Positions 35,764-45,945 of a stretch of 64,000 bases of DNA are shown piece after piece. Both the position numbers and the translations under genes were made by a program. Below the pieces are notes generated by a model, which had not been told where the DNA came from, searched no databases, and saw only the letters and a program-made list of their open reading frames with translations. The stretch is from Thermococcus sp. SY098 (GTDB lineage Archaea; Methanobacteriota_B; Thermococci; Thermococcales; Thermococcaceae): contig NZ_CP141821.1 of NCBI RefSeq assembly GCF_035621495.1, positions 62,001-126,000 on the forward strand. Reading direction: 5' to 3'. Within the stretch, counting starts at the first letter, position 1; every line of letters starts with the position of its first letter.

Positions 35764-36021
35764 TTAGATGATGTCCTCCAGCGGATTCTTCTCTACCCCC
35801 AAGCTTTCCCTTTTTGGCTTTGAGCGGAGCTTGTAAATCACTACTGAATCCTCATTCTCATCTATTAAACTAAGAATGCCTTCTCTTATTCGTTCAAACT
35901 CTGCTAAGGTAATTTCTCCCTCAAAAACACTGTTTTGAACCCAATGCAAATACTGACGCAGGAACTTCTTGACCTTATTAACCCTTGAGACGTTAACATC
36001 GTAAACGATGACCACATACAT
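35764..36021 (-). CDS. cas2: Cas2 integration partner
   Basis: 85 residues, ferredoxin fold with the N-terminal YVVIVYDVNVSRVNKV motif containing the conserved aspartate D8 and HWVQNSVFEGEI. It forms the Cas1-Cas2 integrase. It is transcribed away from the array, with its start codon at the edge of the leader, and is separated from cas1 by the whole csa operon. Confidence 0.92.
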   Translation of the reverse strand: MYVVIVYDVNVSRVNKVKKFLRQYLHWVQNSVFEGEITLAEFERIREGILSLIDENEDSVVIYKLRSKPKRESLGVEKNPLEDII

Positions 36022-36547
36022 GGCTCATCATGGTGAAATTAGTCTGCTCCGTTTTAATCTTTTTTGAAGATTTTTCAATACTTGTTGATGTTCTGTTTTT
36101 CGAAATTCTTTGGCTTTAATTTGCTTTAATTTCAAAATGGGGGTTTGTGGGTGGTTTGGATGTTTTTAGTAATTGTTTGTTGTTAAATTACATTGTGTTA
36201 CAAGTTTTTAGCCATCTCATAACATTTTAAATGTGTACATTTGGAATTGAGTATTCTCGGGACTTCTCTAACATGTTTCCCTCATGAAAATTTGACCATT
36301 TTGGATTTAGAAACTTTGTTAGTTAGATTTTTGGATTTTAACACCTAAAAAGCCGTTGGAGAGGTTCTGAACATTGCTGTACATTACTTGAAATTATGGA
36401 AAATAACTGTGAATTAATTTAATGGAGTGATAGTAACGTGTTAACTGGGGGTTTGTTTGAGTTTTGTTATTGTCCCTTTGGAGAAGAGCTTTTATAATTC
36501 AAGCGTTTTTATAGTCTTATTGGGGAAATAAGGCAAAATTGCGCCCT
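36022..36547 (+). promoter_or_regulatory. CRISPR leader with promoter and an inverted partial repeat
   Basis: 526 bp of AT-rich DNA without a gene. A TATA element CTTTTATAATTC (36489-36500) predicts transcription of the array starting near 36520. AGTCTTATTGG at 36513-36523 is the exact reverse complement of 11 bases of the repeat (CCAATAAGACT), 24 bp before the first repeat. The leader end ...GGCAAAATTGCGCCCT borders repeat 1. The upstream part must also hold the leftward cas2 promoter. Confidence 0.8.
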
Positions 36548-39330
36548 GTTCCAATAAGACTCTAAGAGAATTGAAATTTGAAGTTTACAACTTCAACAAC
36601 ATTGCCATGGCTTGTTCCAATAAGACTCTAAGAGAATTGAAATGCTCACTTGGGTGAGCTTTAGGATTATTAATATACGGAATGTTCCAATAAGACTCTA
36701 AGAGAATTGAAATTATATTTTTGGGAGATTTTTGGATTTAGAGGAATCAGCGTTCCAATAAGACTCTAAGAGAATTGAAATCCCGTTTATTGGTATTTAG
36801 CACCCTACTTGTCCTTCAGCGAGTTCCAATAAGACTCTAAGAGAATTGAAATAAGCTTGGTTCAGCGCACATTAAGATCAAAGATATGGTGTTCCAATAA
36901 GACTCTAAGAGAATTGAAATTTCGCTGTATGCTATGTTAATGAGCCCGAAACACTCCAGTTCCAATAAGACTCTAAGAGAATTGAAATCAATATGGCAGA
37001 TATTCTTAGAGAAGCTTTTCTATGGGCGGTTCCAATAAGACTCTAAGAGAATTGAAATATTATACTATATATGAACATTGGATCACCTCAAAGTGTTCCA
37101 ATAAGACTCTAAGAGAATTGAAATATTAAGCTGTACTTTGATCAAACTAAAACCTGGGAGGATATGTTCCAATAAGACTCTAAGAGAATTGAAATGGGGG
37201 GATATACTTAAGTTCAGTGAGCTTGGACTTAATTGGTTCCAATAAGACTCTAAGAGAATTGAAATGTCTGAATGCAGCGATTCCACCCTTGAATTGCTGC
37301 ATGAGGCTTAGTTCCAATAAGACTCTAAGAGAATTGAAATCAGGATGAGGGGAATAATTAGAGCAATGGCAAAATTGGGTTCCAATAAGACTCTAAGAGA
37401 ATTGAAATTCATCTAACTGCCCATTCCACTTTAATAATATGATTATCGTTCCAATAAGACTCTAAGAGAATTGAAATAACTTTAGGGTTTATGCTATTCC
37501 AGAGAGCGAAGAGGGTTCCAATAAGACTCTAAGAGAATTGAAATTAAGTACTGGTAATACTCAATGTAGGCAAACATTGGAGTTCCAATAAGACTCTAAG
37601 AGAATTGAAATAACGTGGTGCTGTTTCGGGTAACCCGCTGAACTCTGTTCCAATAAGACTCTAAGAGAATTGAAATATTTAATTGTGAGCTATGGGTTAA
37701 GCGGTTCTGTTAGCGTGTTCCAATAAGACTCTAAGAGAATTGAAATAGATTATGAGAGCGGCAAAGAAAATTGGAAGTATCGCGTTCCAATAAGACTCTA
37801 AGAGAATTGAAATTCCTTGATGAGATAAAAGCCGATCCATTATACCTCAAGTTCCAATAAGACTCTAAGAGAATTGAAATCCTCAAGTAGCCCCTGATTG
37901 CATTTCCGCTGATGACGTTCCAATAAGACTCTAAGAGAATTGAAATGCTTAAAGACTTTATTCGAAAGTGTAACTTATACTGGTTCCAATAAGACTCTAA
38001 GAGAATTGAAATGGCTTTCCATGCCTTTTTCTCTTCGCCATACCTCATGTTCCAATAAGACTCTAAGAGAATTGAAATTTGAAAAAGTAAATCTTACGGG
38101 TCTGCCGGTTTCTAAGTTCCAATAAGACTCTAAGAGAATTGAAATGCATGCGGGCAAAAGTCGAGATGTCAAGCTTTGTCGGGTGTTCCAATAAGACTCT
38201 AAGAGAATTGAAATTTAACGCCGTTAAATCTCTTAATAGCTTAGAATTATTGTTCCAATAAGACTCTAAGAGAATTGAAATTAATCTTCATCTGTTGCTT
38301 CGTCTTTGAATTTGATTTCGTGTTCCAATAAGACTCTAAGAGAATTGAAATCTCTCATTGCTTAAAATGTATTGCTCTAAAGCCTCCTTTATCACGTTCC
38401 AATAAGACTCTAAGAGAATTGAAATAAGTTCCAGAAACATATGTCCGTTTGTCTTAGGAAAAAATGAGGAGGTTCCAATAAGACTCTAAGAGAATTGAAA
38501 TAGCGGTCTATGCGGCTTTTGGCGTTGAGGTGAAGGTTAGTTCCAATAAGACTCTAAGAGAATTGAAATGAAATCAAAGAGGTTTTGGAAAAAACACAGG
38601 ACTGGTGTTCCAATAAGACTCTAAGAGAATTGAAATCCAAATCAAAAGATACGTTAACATCTTGTGCCTCTTGTCCAGTTCCAATAAGACTCTAAGAGAA
38701 TTGAAATGCTATTGACCTTAGCAACCTTGAGCTGGAAATGAAATGGAAGTTCCAATAAGACTCTAAGAGAATTGAAATCAGGACACTTATAATGGTTACC
38801 GACACCAGCGATGACGTTCCAATAAGACTCTAAGAGAATTGAAATCCCGGCAAAGCTCGTTGGTGGTAGTAAAGAAGAGATTCTCTTTGATGTGGTTCCA
38901 ATAAGACTCTAAGAGAATTGAAATGCGACTCAGAATATGGAATGGACACTTTATCATCTACAGTTCCAATAAGACTCTAAGAGAATTGAAATAATATCAC
39001 AGAAAAATGGTTCATTTTTTGACGGTAGGTTCCAATAAGACTCTAAGAGAATTGAAATTAGCACAAAAGTTAAACAGAACAGCTTAATTTTCGGGTTCCA
39101 ATAAGACTCTAAGAGAATTGAAATCGTCAAGGAAGGGGACATAAGGACGAGTTACAGCACAGTTCCAATAAGACTCTAAGAGAATTGAAATTAACACTCT
39201 CTGTGTTCCCGTTTTCTTGTCAATCGCTCTCAGTTCCAATAAGACTCTAAGAGAATTGAAATACAATAATTTTCACTTCTTCAAACCCTTTCATCTCGAC
39301 GTTCCAATAAGACTCCAATAAGTGTAATCT
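36548..39330 (+). CRISPR. CRISPR array, 40 intact repeats plus a degenerate terminal repeat
   Basis: The 30-bp repeat begins GTTCCAATAAGACTC and ends TAAGAGAATTGAAAT. I counted 40 copies, which look identical, starting at 36548, 36614, 36684, 36752 and so on to 39233. The 41st, at 39301, keeps only the first 15 bases and then diverges, marking the leader-distal end. Repeat starts are 65-79 bp apart, giving 40 spacers of about 35-49 bp, all apparently different. Orientation is rightward from the leader. Short frames in the array are repeat artefacts. Confidence 0.98.
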
Positions 39331-39428
39331 GTGGCTTCTCATGAGTCGCTATGTTTTTGTCGATATCCCTTTTTGCCAGATGAGACAATGTTTATATTTC
39401 TAAAATGACACTCCATTTGGGATGAAAG

Positions 39429-40421
39429 ATGCTGCCTGTTGGAAAAGTTCCACCAGAGAAGCTCAGAGATGTAGTTTTCAAATACTTGGGCGTTCAGGGA
39501 GAGAGGGTATTAATTAAGTCAGGTATTGGGGTGGATGCAGCTGCCGTTGATTTTGGAGATAATGTCCTTGTAGCATCTACAGATCCAATAACAGGTGCAG
39601 AAAAGCATATAGGGTTTTATGCTGTCAATATAAATGCCAATGATGTTGCAACTTTTGGGGCAAAGCCGAAGTGGTTTCTGGTTTCAATCCTTCTGCCTGA
39701 AAATGCTGATGAAAAACTTTTGAAAGAGATAATGTTTGATATTGACAAGAGTGCAAAAAGACTCGATATCGCAGTAATTGGCGGACACACTGAAGTCACT
39801 CCCGGTTTAAAGAAGCCGATAGTTGTTGGGACAATGCTCGGAGAAGTGAAAAAAGAAAAGCTTGTACATGCCGGAAATGCAAAGCCAGGGGATGCCATTA
39901 TCCTCACAAAAGGAGCAGGGATTGAGGGAACGGCGATCATAGCAAGTGAGCGGGAGAATGAGCTGGTTAGAGTATTCGGAAAAGAGTTCGTTGAGAGAGC
40001 AAAAGCCTTTCTCTGGAAGATAAGTGTTGTGAAAGAGGCATTAATAGCGAACGAAATTGGAGTAAACGCAATGCACGATCCTACCGAGGGGGGCATTGCA
40101 AACGGACTGCACGAGATGGCAGATGCATCCGGGTTGGGCTTTAAGGTTCATTATGAAAAGATCCCCATAGCAGAAGAAACGAGGAAAATCTGTGAGTACT
40201 TCAACTTGGATCCCCTATCGTTGATAAGCTCGGGAGCTCTTCTGATTGCAGCACCAAAGGAAAATGCAGATGAAATTGTCGCTGCTCTTAAGAAGGAGAA
40301 CATTGTTGCTTCAGTAATCGGAGAGTTTCTTGGAGATAAAAAGAAAAGGATAATCATAAGAGATGGAGCGGAAAAGAAGCTCAAGCAGCCTTTGAGTGAC
40401 GAGCTTTGGAAGGTTGTTTAA
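39429..40421 (+). CDS. AIR synthase-related protein (HypE/SelD-like fold, no Cys tail)
   Basis: 330 residues of the PurM/HypE/SelD superfamily: SGIGVDAAAVDFGDNVLVAS, NINANDVATFGAKPKWF, AVIGGHTEVTPG and MHDPTEGGIANGLHEMAD. The C-terminal cysteine motif (PRIC) that accepts the carbamoyl group in HypE is absent: the protein ends PLSDELWKVV. It is therefore a HypE-like paralogue of unknown substrate that probably binds ATP. Its end overlaps the convergent transporter gene by 41 bp. A TATA-like GTTTATATTT lies about 40 bp upstream. Confidence 0.85.
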   Translation: MLPVGKVPPEKLRDVVFKYLGVQGERVLIKSGIGVDAAAVDFGDNVLVASTDPITGAEKHIGFYAVNINANDVATFGAKPKWFLVSILLPENADEKLLKEIMFDIDKSAKRLDIAVIGGHTEVTPGLKKPIVVGTMLGEVKKEKLVHAGNAKPGDAIILTKGAGIEGTAIIASERENELVRVFGKEFVERAKAFLWKISVVKEALIANEIGVNAMHDPTEGGIANGLHEMADASGLGFKVHYEKIPIAEETRKICEYFNLDPLSLISSGALLIAAPKENADEIVAALKKENIVASVIGEFLGDKKKRIIIRDGAEKKLKQPLSDELWKVV

Positions 40422-41421
40422 GTGTTTCCCCGAGGCTTTCTTTTTCCTGCTCTTTCCACTCTTCCAGCAGGGTTACGAGTAAACCTAAAGCCACTGGTCC
40501 AATTATAACTCCCTTTATCCCGAATGACATTATCCCACCAAAAATTCCCACCAATGCAACAACTGAGCTTACCTTTGCACCTTCAGCAACAAGCTTTGGC
40601 CTTATCGTTATATCTGGTAGGGGAGAGATAAAAACTGCACCATATACTGCAAATAACACCCCAAGAGCTACACTGCCTGTTTTAATCAAATATGCAGCTC
40701 CAATCGCCCAGAGTATCCATCCCCCAATTACAGGCAAAAGTTCGAGCACTATGCACAGTATTCCAGCTGCAATTGCACCGCTGACGGTTGTTATATCAAA
40801 CAGAACAAACCCAACGGTCAGAAATATTCCCTTGAGAACGCTGAGCATCAGCCAGGTTCTTAGGATGGCGTTGAGGGTTATCTTTGCCCTCTCAACAAGA
40901 TGTATGCCAAGCTCCCTGTTTTCCCGCGGAAGCAGACGATAGACCTCCATTGCTAAAAACTCTGAATTCGTTAAGATGGCGTAAAACAGCGCAAGGAAAA
41001 CTATCGCCTGCAGCATGAATTTGGGAAGGGAAAACGTGTATCCAAGTAGAATATCACCAAGCTTTTCTGGGATTGTTTTTGAAAGTGCGTGGAGGCTTTC
41101 CCCTATTCCAAAAGGAAGGTTTACGCCAAGGAGCCAGTTGAAGAAGTCGCCTATGTAAACATACAGGTAGTTCAAAACATCTCTCAGCCATAGGGCTGCG
41201 CCTATAAGCAGGACTCCGGCGAGAAGTGCCATCATTGCGGTAAGCATGACTGCGGACTTTTTATTTCCGAATCTCTGGGAGAGCCGCATATGAAACGGAT
41301 GGAATATATATGCTATTGCAAGGCTGAAGATGATTGGAGAGATCAGCGGCTCAACTGTACGCCAGACTAAGAAGAGTATGATGAGGGAAATTCCAAGCCA
41401 GACAAGGCTTTCGGTTTTCAT
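40381..41421 (-). CDS. AI-2E family (UPF0118) membrane transporter
   Basis: 346 residues with about eight hydrophobic helices arranged as in the AI-2E family: two at the N-terminus, a loop, and a C-terminal block with GIFGGIMSFGIKGVIIGPVA. Family members export autoinducer-2 or act as Na+/H+ antiporters; function in archaea is not established. ATG after GGTGATATG. The 41-bp convergent overlap with the upstream gene is in the non-conserved tails of both proteins. Confidence 0.8.
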   Translation of the reverse strand: MKTESLVWLGISLIILFLVWRTVEPLISPIIFSLAIAYIFHPFHMRLSQRFGNKKSAVMLTAMMALLAGVLLIGAALWLRDVLNYLYVYIGDFFNWLLGVNLPFGIGESLHALSKTIPEKLGDILLGYTFSLPKFMLQAIVFLALFYAILTNSEFLAMEVYRLLPRENRELGIHLVERAKITLNAILRTWLMLSVLKGIFLTVGFVLFDITTVSGAIAAGILCIVLELLPVIGGWILWAIGAAYLIKTGSVALGVLFAVYGAVFISPLPDITIRPKLVAEGAKVSSVVALVGIFGGIMSFGIKGVIIGPVALGLLVTLLEEWKEQEKESLGETLKQPSKARHSKAA

Positions 41422-41422
41422 A

Positions 41423-41896
41423 TCACCATCTCCCTATATATTTCAGTATTAGCTCCCTTGCAGAGGGCTTGTTAAAGATGAAGAGACGATTTTTAATTCC
41501 GTCAAGCAGAAAGTTCTTTCCTAAAGCTAAAAGTCCATCTTTGAGCTTGTAGATCTCTGCTTTTTCTAAGTCTATGTCCTCTTTTACCTCTCTTGGAGCT
41601 TCAATGTTCTCCAAAATTGCCTCAAGCTTATCCATAACTGCTCTGCTAACAAACTTGGGCTTGCCAAGCTTAAGTTCTTCCGGTTCAACTTCGCTGGCAT
41701 CCATGTAAATACCCCAAAACTCCTTTGCACATTCGAATGGATAAACGTACTCCTTTCCATAATCTTGGAGGTATAGCTCGTAAATGATTGCCAGCAGGAT
41801 TTTTCTGGCGTCACTTCCATAAAACTCTATCCTCAAATTGAACCTTCCATCGGCAAAGCCGTTCTCGAAAACTTCAAGCTTTTCCTCACACTGCAT
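41423..41896 (-). CDS. Hypothetical protein
   Basis: 157 residues, soluble, not recognised. It begins MQCEEKLEVFENGFADGRFN and contains LLAIIYELYLQDYGKEYVYP. The composition is that of a normal cytosolic alpha/beta protein. GGGGGTGA precedes the ATG. It sits 4 bp from sppA upstream and 1 bp from the AI-2E family gene downstream, so the three are one operon. Confidence 0.7.
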   Translation of the reverse strand: MQCEEKLEVFENGFADGRFNLRIEFYGSDARKILLAIIYELYLQDYGKEYVYPFECAKEFWGIYMDASEVEPEELKLGKPKFVSRAVMDKLEAILENIEAPREVKEDIDLEKAEIYKLKDGLLALGKNFLLDGIKNRLFIFNKPSARELILKYIGRW

Positions 41897-41900
41897 GAGC

Positions 41901-42917
41901 TCACCCCCTTATGTATGAGTAAACATAATTAGCAGGCATGTAGAGGGATGAGCTCTCATAGATTCCAAAGTCTGTTTTTTGAGCGCTGTATAAAACAACC
42001 TTGGCACTCTTGACGTTCATGAGCTGTTCAAGAACTTTAATCGCATAATCTAAGTCTCCAGTGTCGTCCACTAAGATGCCTTTAACGTCTGTTGCAAACC
42101 ATGTTTGACCTGTTGCGTACTTCTTCGTCGTATTCATGTCAAGATGTCTCCCTTCGCTTACCACCTGGAGGAAGTCTTGGAAGTATGTATCTATGATGTT
42201 CTTTATCATCTCCCTTTCTTCGGGAGTTAAGTCCCTCCACTCGGCTCCCATGTCCTTGTATTTTCCGGTTTTGAAGACATTAACCTTAATTCCATTCTGG
42301 GCGTAATACTGCTCAAGGTCATAATGGACATAGAGAACGCCAATGCTTCCGACTTCTGCCAATGGATCAGCAATGATCTTATCGGCGGCACAGGCTATGA
42401 AGTATCCCCCTGAATCCGCATATCCACCGGTGTATGCAACAACCGGCTTGCTATAGCTGAGCTTTTTTAGCTCCTTGTAGATCACCCTTACTGGACCTAC
42501 ATAACCTCCCGGGCTTTCAATCCATAGTAGAACTCCGCCTATGCTTTCATTCTTCTTTATCTGTCTGATTTTTGAAACAACATCCAGTGCCATGTTCTCG
42601 TCTATTGGACCCATTATGGGGAGTATGGCTATCGTAGTATTTGCTTTAGCAGGCTGCTTCTCCCTCAGTTGCTCTTTGAGATACTCAACCTGCCTTTGGA
42701 GTTCTTCAATTTTAGCCTGCAATGCTGTTATATTGCCCACAGAAGTCTTAACGGTTATATTTGGCATTTCAACTTTGACTTCAGTTGTTTTGTTCATCAC
42801 CAATGCCTTTTGAAGTTCGCTGTTTTGGGTGTAAAGGAGCACGTTGCTTACAACAGCCAATGCGAGAAGAAGGGTTAAGATGAACGTGAGGTACTTCCAG
42901 ACTTCTTCTTTATCCAT
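41901..42917 (-). CDS. sppA: Signal peptide peptidase SppA (S49 family)
   Basis: 338 residues, start ATG at 42917 behind AGGTGAT. One N-terminal transmembrane helix (about 10-30) is followed by a coiled-coil segment and a single S49 protease domain. The nucleophile serine is in GYADSGGYFIACAAD and the general-base lysine in FKTGKYKDMGAEWRDLT. It degrades cleaved signal peptides and membrane protein fragments on the outer face of the membrane. Shares a promoter region with the divergent TIM-barrel gene. Confidence 0.9.
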   Translation of the reverse strand: MDKEEVWKYLTFILTLLLALAVVSNVLLYTQNSELQKALVMNKTTEVKVEMPNITVKTSVGNITALQAKIEELQRQVEYLKEQLREKQPAKANTTIAILPIMGPIDENMALDVVSKIRQIKKNESIGGVLLWIESPGGYVGPVRVIYKELKKLSYSKPVVAYTGGYADSGGYFIACAADKIIADPLAEVGSIGVLYVHYDLEQYYAQNGIKVNVFKTGKYKDMGAEWRDLTPEEREMIKNIIDTYFQDFLQVVSEGRHLDMNTTKKYATGQTWFATDVKGILVDDTGDLDYAIKVLEQLMNVKSAKVVLYSAQKTDFGIYESSSLYMPANYVYSYIRG

Positions 42918-43012
42918 ACGTATCACCTAACATTAAAGTTACGCTGGAAACTTTTAAATGTGGTGCCAAAGATTTTTATACAATCATAGGAAAACAAAGG
43001 CAGGTGTGAAAG

Positions 43013-43819
43013 ATGGAAATTGGGGTCAGCATTTATCCTCACTTTGTGAACAAAGACAAGAGCTTGCCCTCAGTCTTGGCTGATGTGAAGATTAAGAAGT
43101 ATGATTTTGTTCAGATATTCCCACATGCTCTGGGGCTAATAAAAAACGGAGAAGTCGTGGAGAGGAAGCTTCGCCCAGTTGAAGCAGCGTTAAAAGGTGT
43201 GGGGATAAACTACATAGTGAGAATGCCTCTCTCCGTGAATCTAAGGGATCACATTTACTACTCAAGGCATTTTAAGGTCGCAAAGGCAGTTGTTGATGTT
43301 GCAATAAAGCTTGGGGCAAAGATAATAGTTATGCAGAGCGGAAAAACGGGCAGGCTTGACTTGGAGATTGAGGCGATCCAGCAGCTTGCAGATATGGCGG
43401 GCAAGTTTGGCATTAAGATAGCACTTGAAAACACATTCAGCGTTAAAGACACGCTTTATGTTATAGACAACGTTGATAGGGAGAATGTGGGCTTTGCACT
43501 CGATGTGGCACATGCATTCTTAAGCGCTCAAGGTGATGAAAACAAGCTCCTTGAAGATGTCAAGCTGGGAACTGAGAAAACAATAATCCTAATGATTCAT
43601 GACAATTTCGGCAAGCTGACACCTCAGGTTGAACCGGAGGATGCCCTCGCTTATGGAGTCGGTGATCTCCACCTCCTGCCCGGTGAAGGTAAGATACCAT
43701 TCGGGAAGGTTCTCAAACTGTTCGGCGATGTTCCACTGCTGCTGAAGGTCAAGGATCCAGACAAATTCGCAAAGCTGCCCGATAAGCAGACGCTGATCGA
43801 AATCCTGACAAGTATTTAA
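43013..43819 (+). CDS. Xylose isomerase-like TIM barrel protein
   Basis: 268 residues with the AP endonuclease family 2/sugar isomerase barrel: VRMPLSVNLRD, IIVMQSGKTGRLDLEIEAI, IALENTFSVKDT, GFALDVAHAF and MIHDNFGKLTPQ, which place Glu, Asp and His at typical metal-binding strand ends. The substrate (sugar, inositol derivative or DNA) cannot be assigned. AGGTGTGAAAG precedes the ATG. It overlaps the convergent RNase III-like gene by 4 bp. Confidence 0.78.
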   Translation: MEIGVSIYPHFVNKDKSLPSVLADVKIKKYDFVQIFPHALGLIKNGEVVERKLRPVEAALKGVGINYIVRMPLSVNLRDHIYYSRHFKVAKAVVDVAIKLGAKIIVMQSGKTGRLDLEIEAIQQLADMAGKFGIKIALENTFSVKDTLYVIDNVDRENVGFALDVAHAFLSAQGDENKLLEDVKLGTEKTIILMIHDNFGKLTPQVEPEDALAYGVGDLHLLPGEGKIPFGKVLKLFGDVPLLLKVKDPDKFAKLPDKQTLIEILTSI

Positions 43820-44202
43820 AGCTTCAGCCTTTCCTTTACCACCTTTAACAGCTCTCCAAAGGCTATCCCAATAACTTCCTTTTTTCTTGTGAAGTGGAGA
43901 ACATCTTGGCTGAGGTTCTTTTTAATGATCTCTGCGGCTTCTTCAACTGTTATTTTTCTCTCGAGCCATGCGTAGGCTATTACAGCCTCGGCTATATCGC
44001 CTTTTCCATGTTTGTCAGTTCTTGGAGGTATTAAGTGAGAAAGCTTCGCCCTCTCAAGGGCTAAAGCCAGGGAAGAATTAGGAACCCTCCCAGCAGATGG
44101 ATACCCCAAATACTCACTTAATGCTAAGGAGAATATGAAATTAACAAGGGAATCACCGAACTTTGAGAGATTCTTGTCTGTGAAGTCTTTCGAGTATTTC
44201 AT
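43816..44202 (-). CDS. Small ribonuclease III-like protein
   Basis: 128 residues. KNLSKFGDSLVNFIFSLALSEYL resembles the RNase III signature (LGDAVLxxxxxxxL) and DKHGKGDIAEAVIAYAWLE the second acidic helix (GDxxEAxxGA). There is no double-stranded RNA-binding domain. It fits the short archaeal RNase III-like family (tentatively PF11469). The product would act in RNA processing; activity is not proven. No clear ribosome binding site. Confidence 0.7.
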   Translation of the reverse strand: MKYSKDFTDKNLSKFGDSLVNFIFSLALSEYLGYPSAGRVPNSSLALALERAKLSHLIPPRTDKHGKGDIAEAVIAYAWLERKITVEEAAEIIKKNLSQDVLHFTRKKEVIGIAFGELLKVVKERLKL

Positions 44203-44302
44203 ATTAGGTCTGAAAAACTGCTCAAAACTTAAGTTTTTTGGTCAAAACTTCAGGCTAAAATTTAAAGGATTTAGCCAAAAATAAGATTAATTGGACACAG
44301 AA

Positions 44303-44590
44303 CTACTTCTTAACGGCTTTTTCCCAGGCTTCAAGGACTTCTTTAGCTCTATCAAATATTTTCTGAGCTGCTTCTTCTAAGGCTTTTTCTGGAGTTATCT
44401 TTCCGTCAGTGACGACTCTAAACTTTGGCTTTCTTGCTGTGAGAATTGGATGTTCAATTGTGTATCCAGCGAATGTGACATGCTTGTTCTCATGAAGGAC
44501 CTCATTAAGCAGGTTGGCAAATGTATGGTCTTCCCCAACGAGATAAAATTCCAGGACATTCTTTTCGCGCTTTATAACTTCAATTTTCAT
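44303..44590 (-). CDS. rpoL: DNA-directed RNA polymerase subunit L
   Basis: 95 residues, the archaeal counterpart of eukaryotic Rpb11. The signature [23 protein letters not shown] is at about 21-43. It pairs with subunit D in polymerase assembly. The gene overlaps the DUF2067 gene upstream by ATGA and is followed by about 100 bp of AT-rich intergenic DNA. Confidence 0.95.
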   Translation of the reverse strand: MKIEVIKREKNVLEFYLVGEDHTFANLLNEVLHENKHVTFAGYTIEHPILTARKPKFRVVTDGKITPEKALEEAAQKIFDRAKEVLEAWEKAVKK

Positions 44591-45210
44591 TCTTCCTCAC
44601 CTGTTAAATGTTTTAACATTATCTCCATAGCCTGCTCTTTGTTCTTCACAAGTTCGTATTTAAACTTATCTTCTTTATATTCTGCCACTCCGACCTCAAC
44701 CATTAGGTCAAGAATTTCCTCTGGATCAATGTCAAAGACAACGGCTAAAGGCAATGCAACTTCCCTTATTTGCCTCGTGGTCTGGAGTGAAATGTCTGCA
44801 AGGTATTCTCCAAGTTTTCTTGTTAGGTTAACTATTTCATTCCACGGCATTGAGGTCTCAAGCTCATTGTTCTTAACTTCAACGGTCTCACCAAGTAGCT
44901 CAAGGGTCTTTAAAAGTATTGGGGCTGAAATGCTAACACCTGCTTCTCGGAATATGTCATCCAGCACGTATCTGTAGAGACCACGCTTGTTTGCGTATAA
45001 GCGGGAGCGAACCCTCTTATGAATGTCCTTAATCTTGTAGACTGCGTCTCTGATTTCGTCTTTAGTTCCTTGTATATTGATTTTTAGAGAATTGAGCTTT
45101 CCATGGACGTATATAAATGCAGGAAGGTTAAGCTTTTGAAGCTCCCTCATAAATTCCTCCTTCTCAACGTCGTCCCTTACGTGGATAACAATTACCTTCT
45201 TAGCCTTCAT
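44587..45210 (-). CDS. DUF2067 family protein
   Basis: 207 residues. No enzyme motif. The N-terminal [19 protein letters not shown] and [20 protein letters not shown] suggest a small RNA- or nucleotide-binding alpha/beta domain; the remainder is helical. Conserved placement between csl4 and rpoL in this cluster suggests a role near RNA metabolism or transcription (inference). DUF2067 is named from memory of this gene order. Confidence 0.7.
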   Translation of the reverse strand: MKAKKVIVIHVRDDVEKEEFMRELQKLNLPAFIYVHGKLNSLKINIQGTKDEIRDAVYKIKDIHKRVRSRLYANKRGLYRYVLDDIFREAGVSISAPILLKTLELLGETVEVKNNELETSMPWNEIVNLTRKLGEYLADISLQTTRQIREVALPLAVVFDIDPEEILDLMVEVGVAEYKEDKFKYELVKNKEQAMEIMLKHLTGEEE

Positions 45211-45219
45211 TTCTTACAC

Positions 45220-45822
45220 CTAAACCTTAATCTTTCTGTAGAACGCTGAAAGCTTTCTTGTTTCGATCCTTCCACACTTGGGGCATATGAGCTGATTTCC
45301 TCTCCTCACGAGGGGAGTCTTACAGTTTGAACACAGTGCAAAAACAACACCCAAGTCCGGTGCTCTTGTTGTCAGCTGAATTGGGCTTTTTTCATCAGTC
45401 AAAACCCTTGCCCTCACTATATCCCCTATTTTAAATTCTTTGCTCATGTCCTCAACAAAGCCTTCTTTTACCTGGGAAATGTGGATACCAGCGAGCTTTG
45501 ATGTTGCTATTTCCCTATAATCCTCCCTTCCTTCTATTCTGAGAAGCTGGACAATTGCCGCCTGAGGTTTTACCTCGATTACTTTTGCAATAACAATCTG
45601 TCCAACTTTTGGAATTGGGGGGGTATCTGTAACTGGAACAACACTTATCTCCATTTTTTCTTGGTTTATTTTAACCTTTCCAGCTCTTGTTGAATAGAGT
45701 TCTCCATTTTCTTCAATAACACCATCTCCGGGGAGGAACTCCTCAATAACTCCCAGATAATCCCCTGGAAGAACAAAATCACCGTTTTTCACTGATTTTT
45801 TCTTCCTATTTTCAACATCCAT
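45220..45822 (-). CDS. csl4: Exosome RNA-binding subunit Csl4
   Basis: 200 residues: N-terminal domain (GDFVLPGDYLGVIEEFLPGDG), S1 domain (about 65-150) and a C-terminal zinc ribbon CSNCKTPLV...ICPKCG. It forms the cap of the archaeal exosome with Rrp4 and links it to the DnaG subunit. First gene of the leftward csl4-DUF2067-rpoL operon, divergent from thrS. Confidence 0.93.
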   Translation of the reverse strand: MDVENRKKKSVKNGDFVLPGDYLGVIEEFLPGDGVIEENGELYSTRAGKVKINQEKMEISVVPVTDTPPIPKVGQIVIAKVIEVKPQAAIVQLLRIEGREDYREIATSKLAGIHISQVKEGFVEDMSKEFKIGDIVRARVLTDEKSPIQLTTRAPDLGVVFALCSNCKTPLVRRGNQLICPKCGRIETRKLSAFYRKIKV

Positions 45823-45945
45823 CCCTCACACCCCAGTGAATTTTAACAATCTGGTCTTTTAAGCTTATGGGCATAGCATATACTTTATAAGGAAGCTCAG
45901 AAATTATTTTAGTAAGTTCGTCAAAAGGCTTGGATGGTGATAAAG

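Noticed and set aside
37083-39266. Several leftward reading frames of 60-105 codons within the array, with repeated ISILLESYWN
   Set aside because: They are translations of the reverse complement of the CRISPR repeat in different frames and have no ribosome binding sites.
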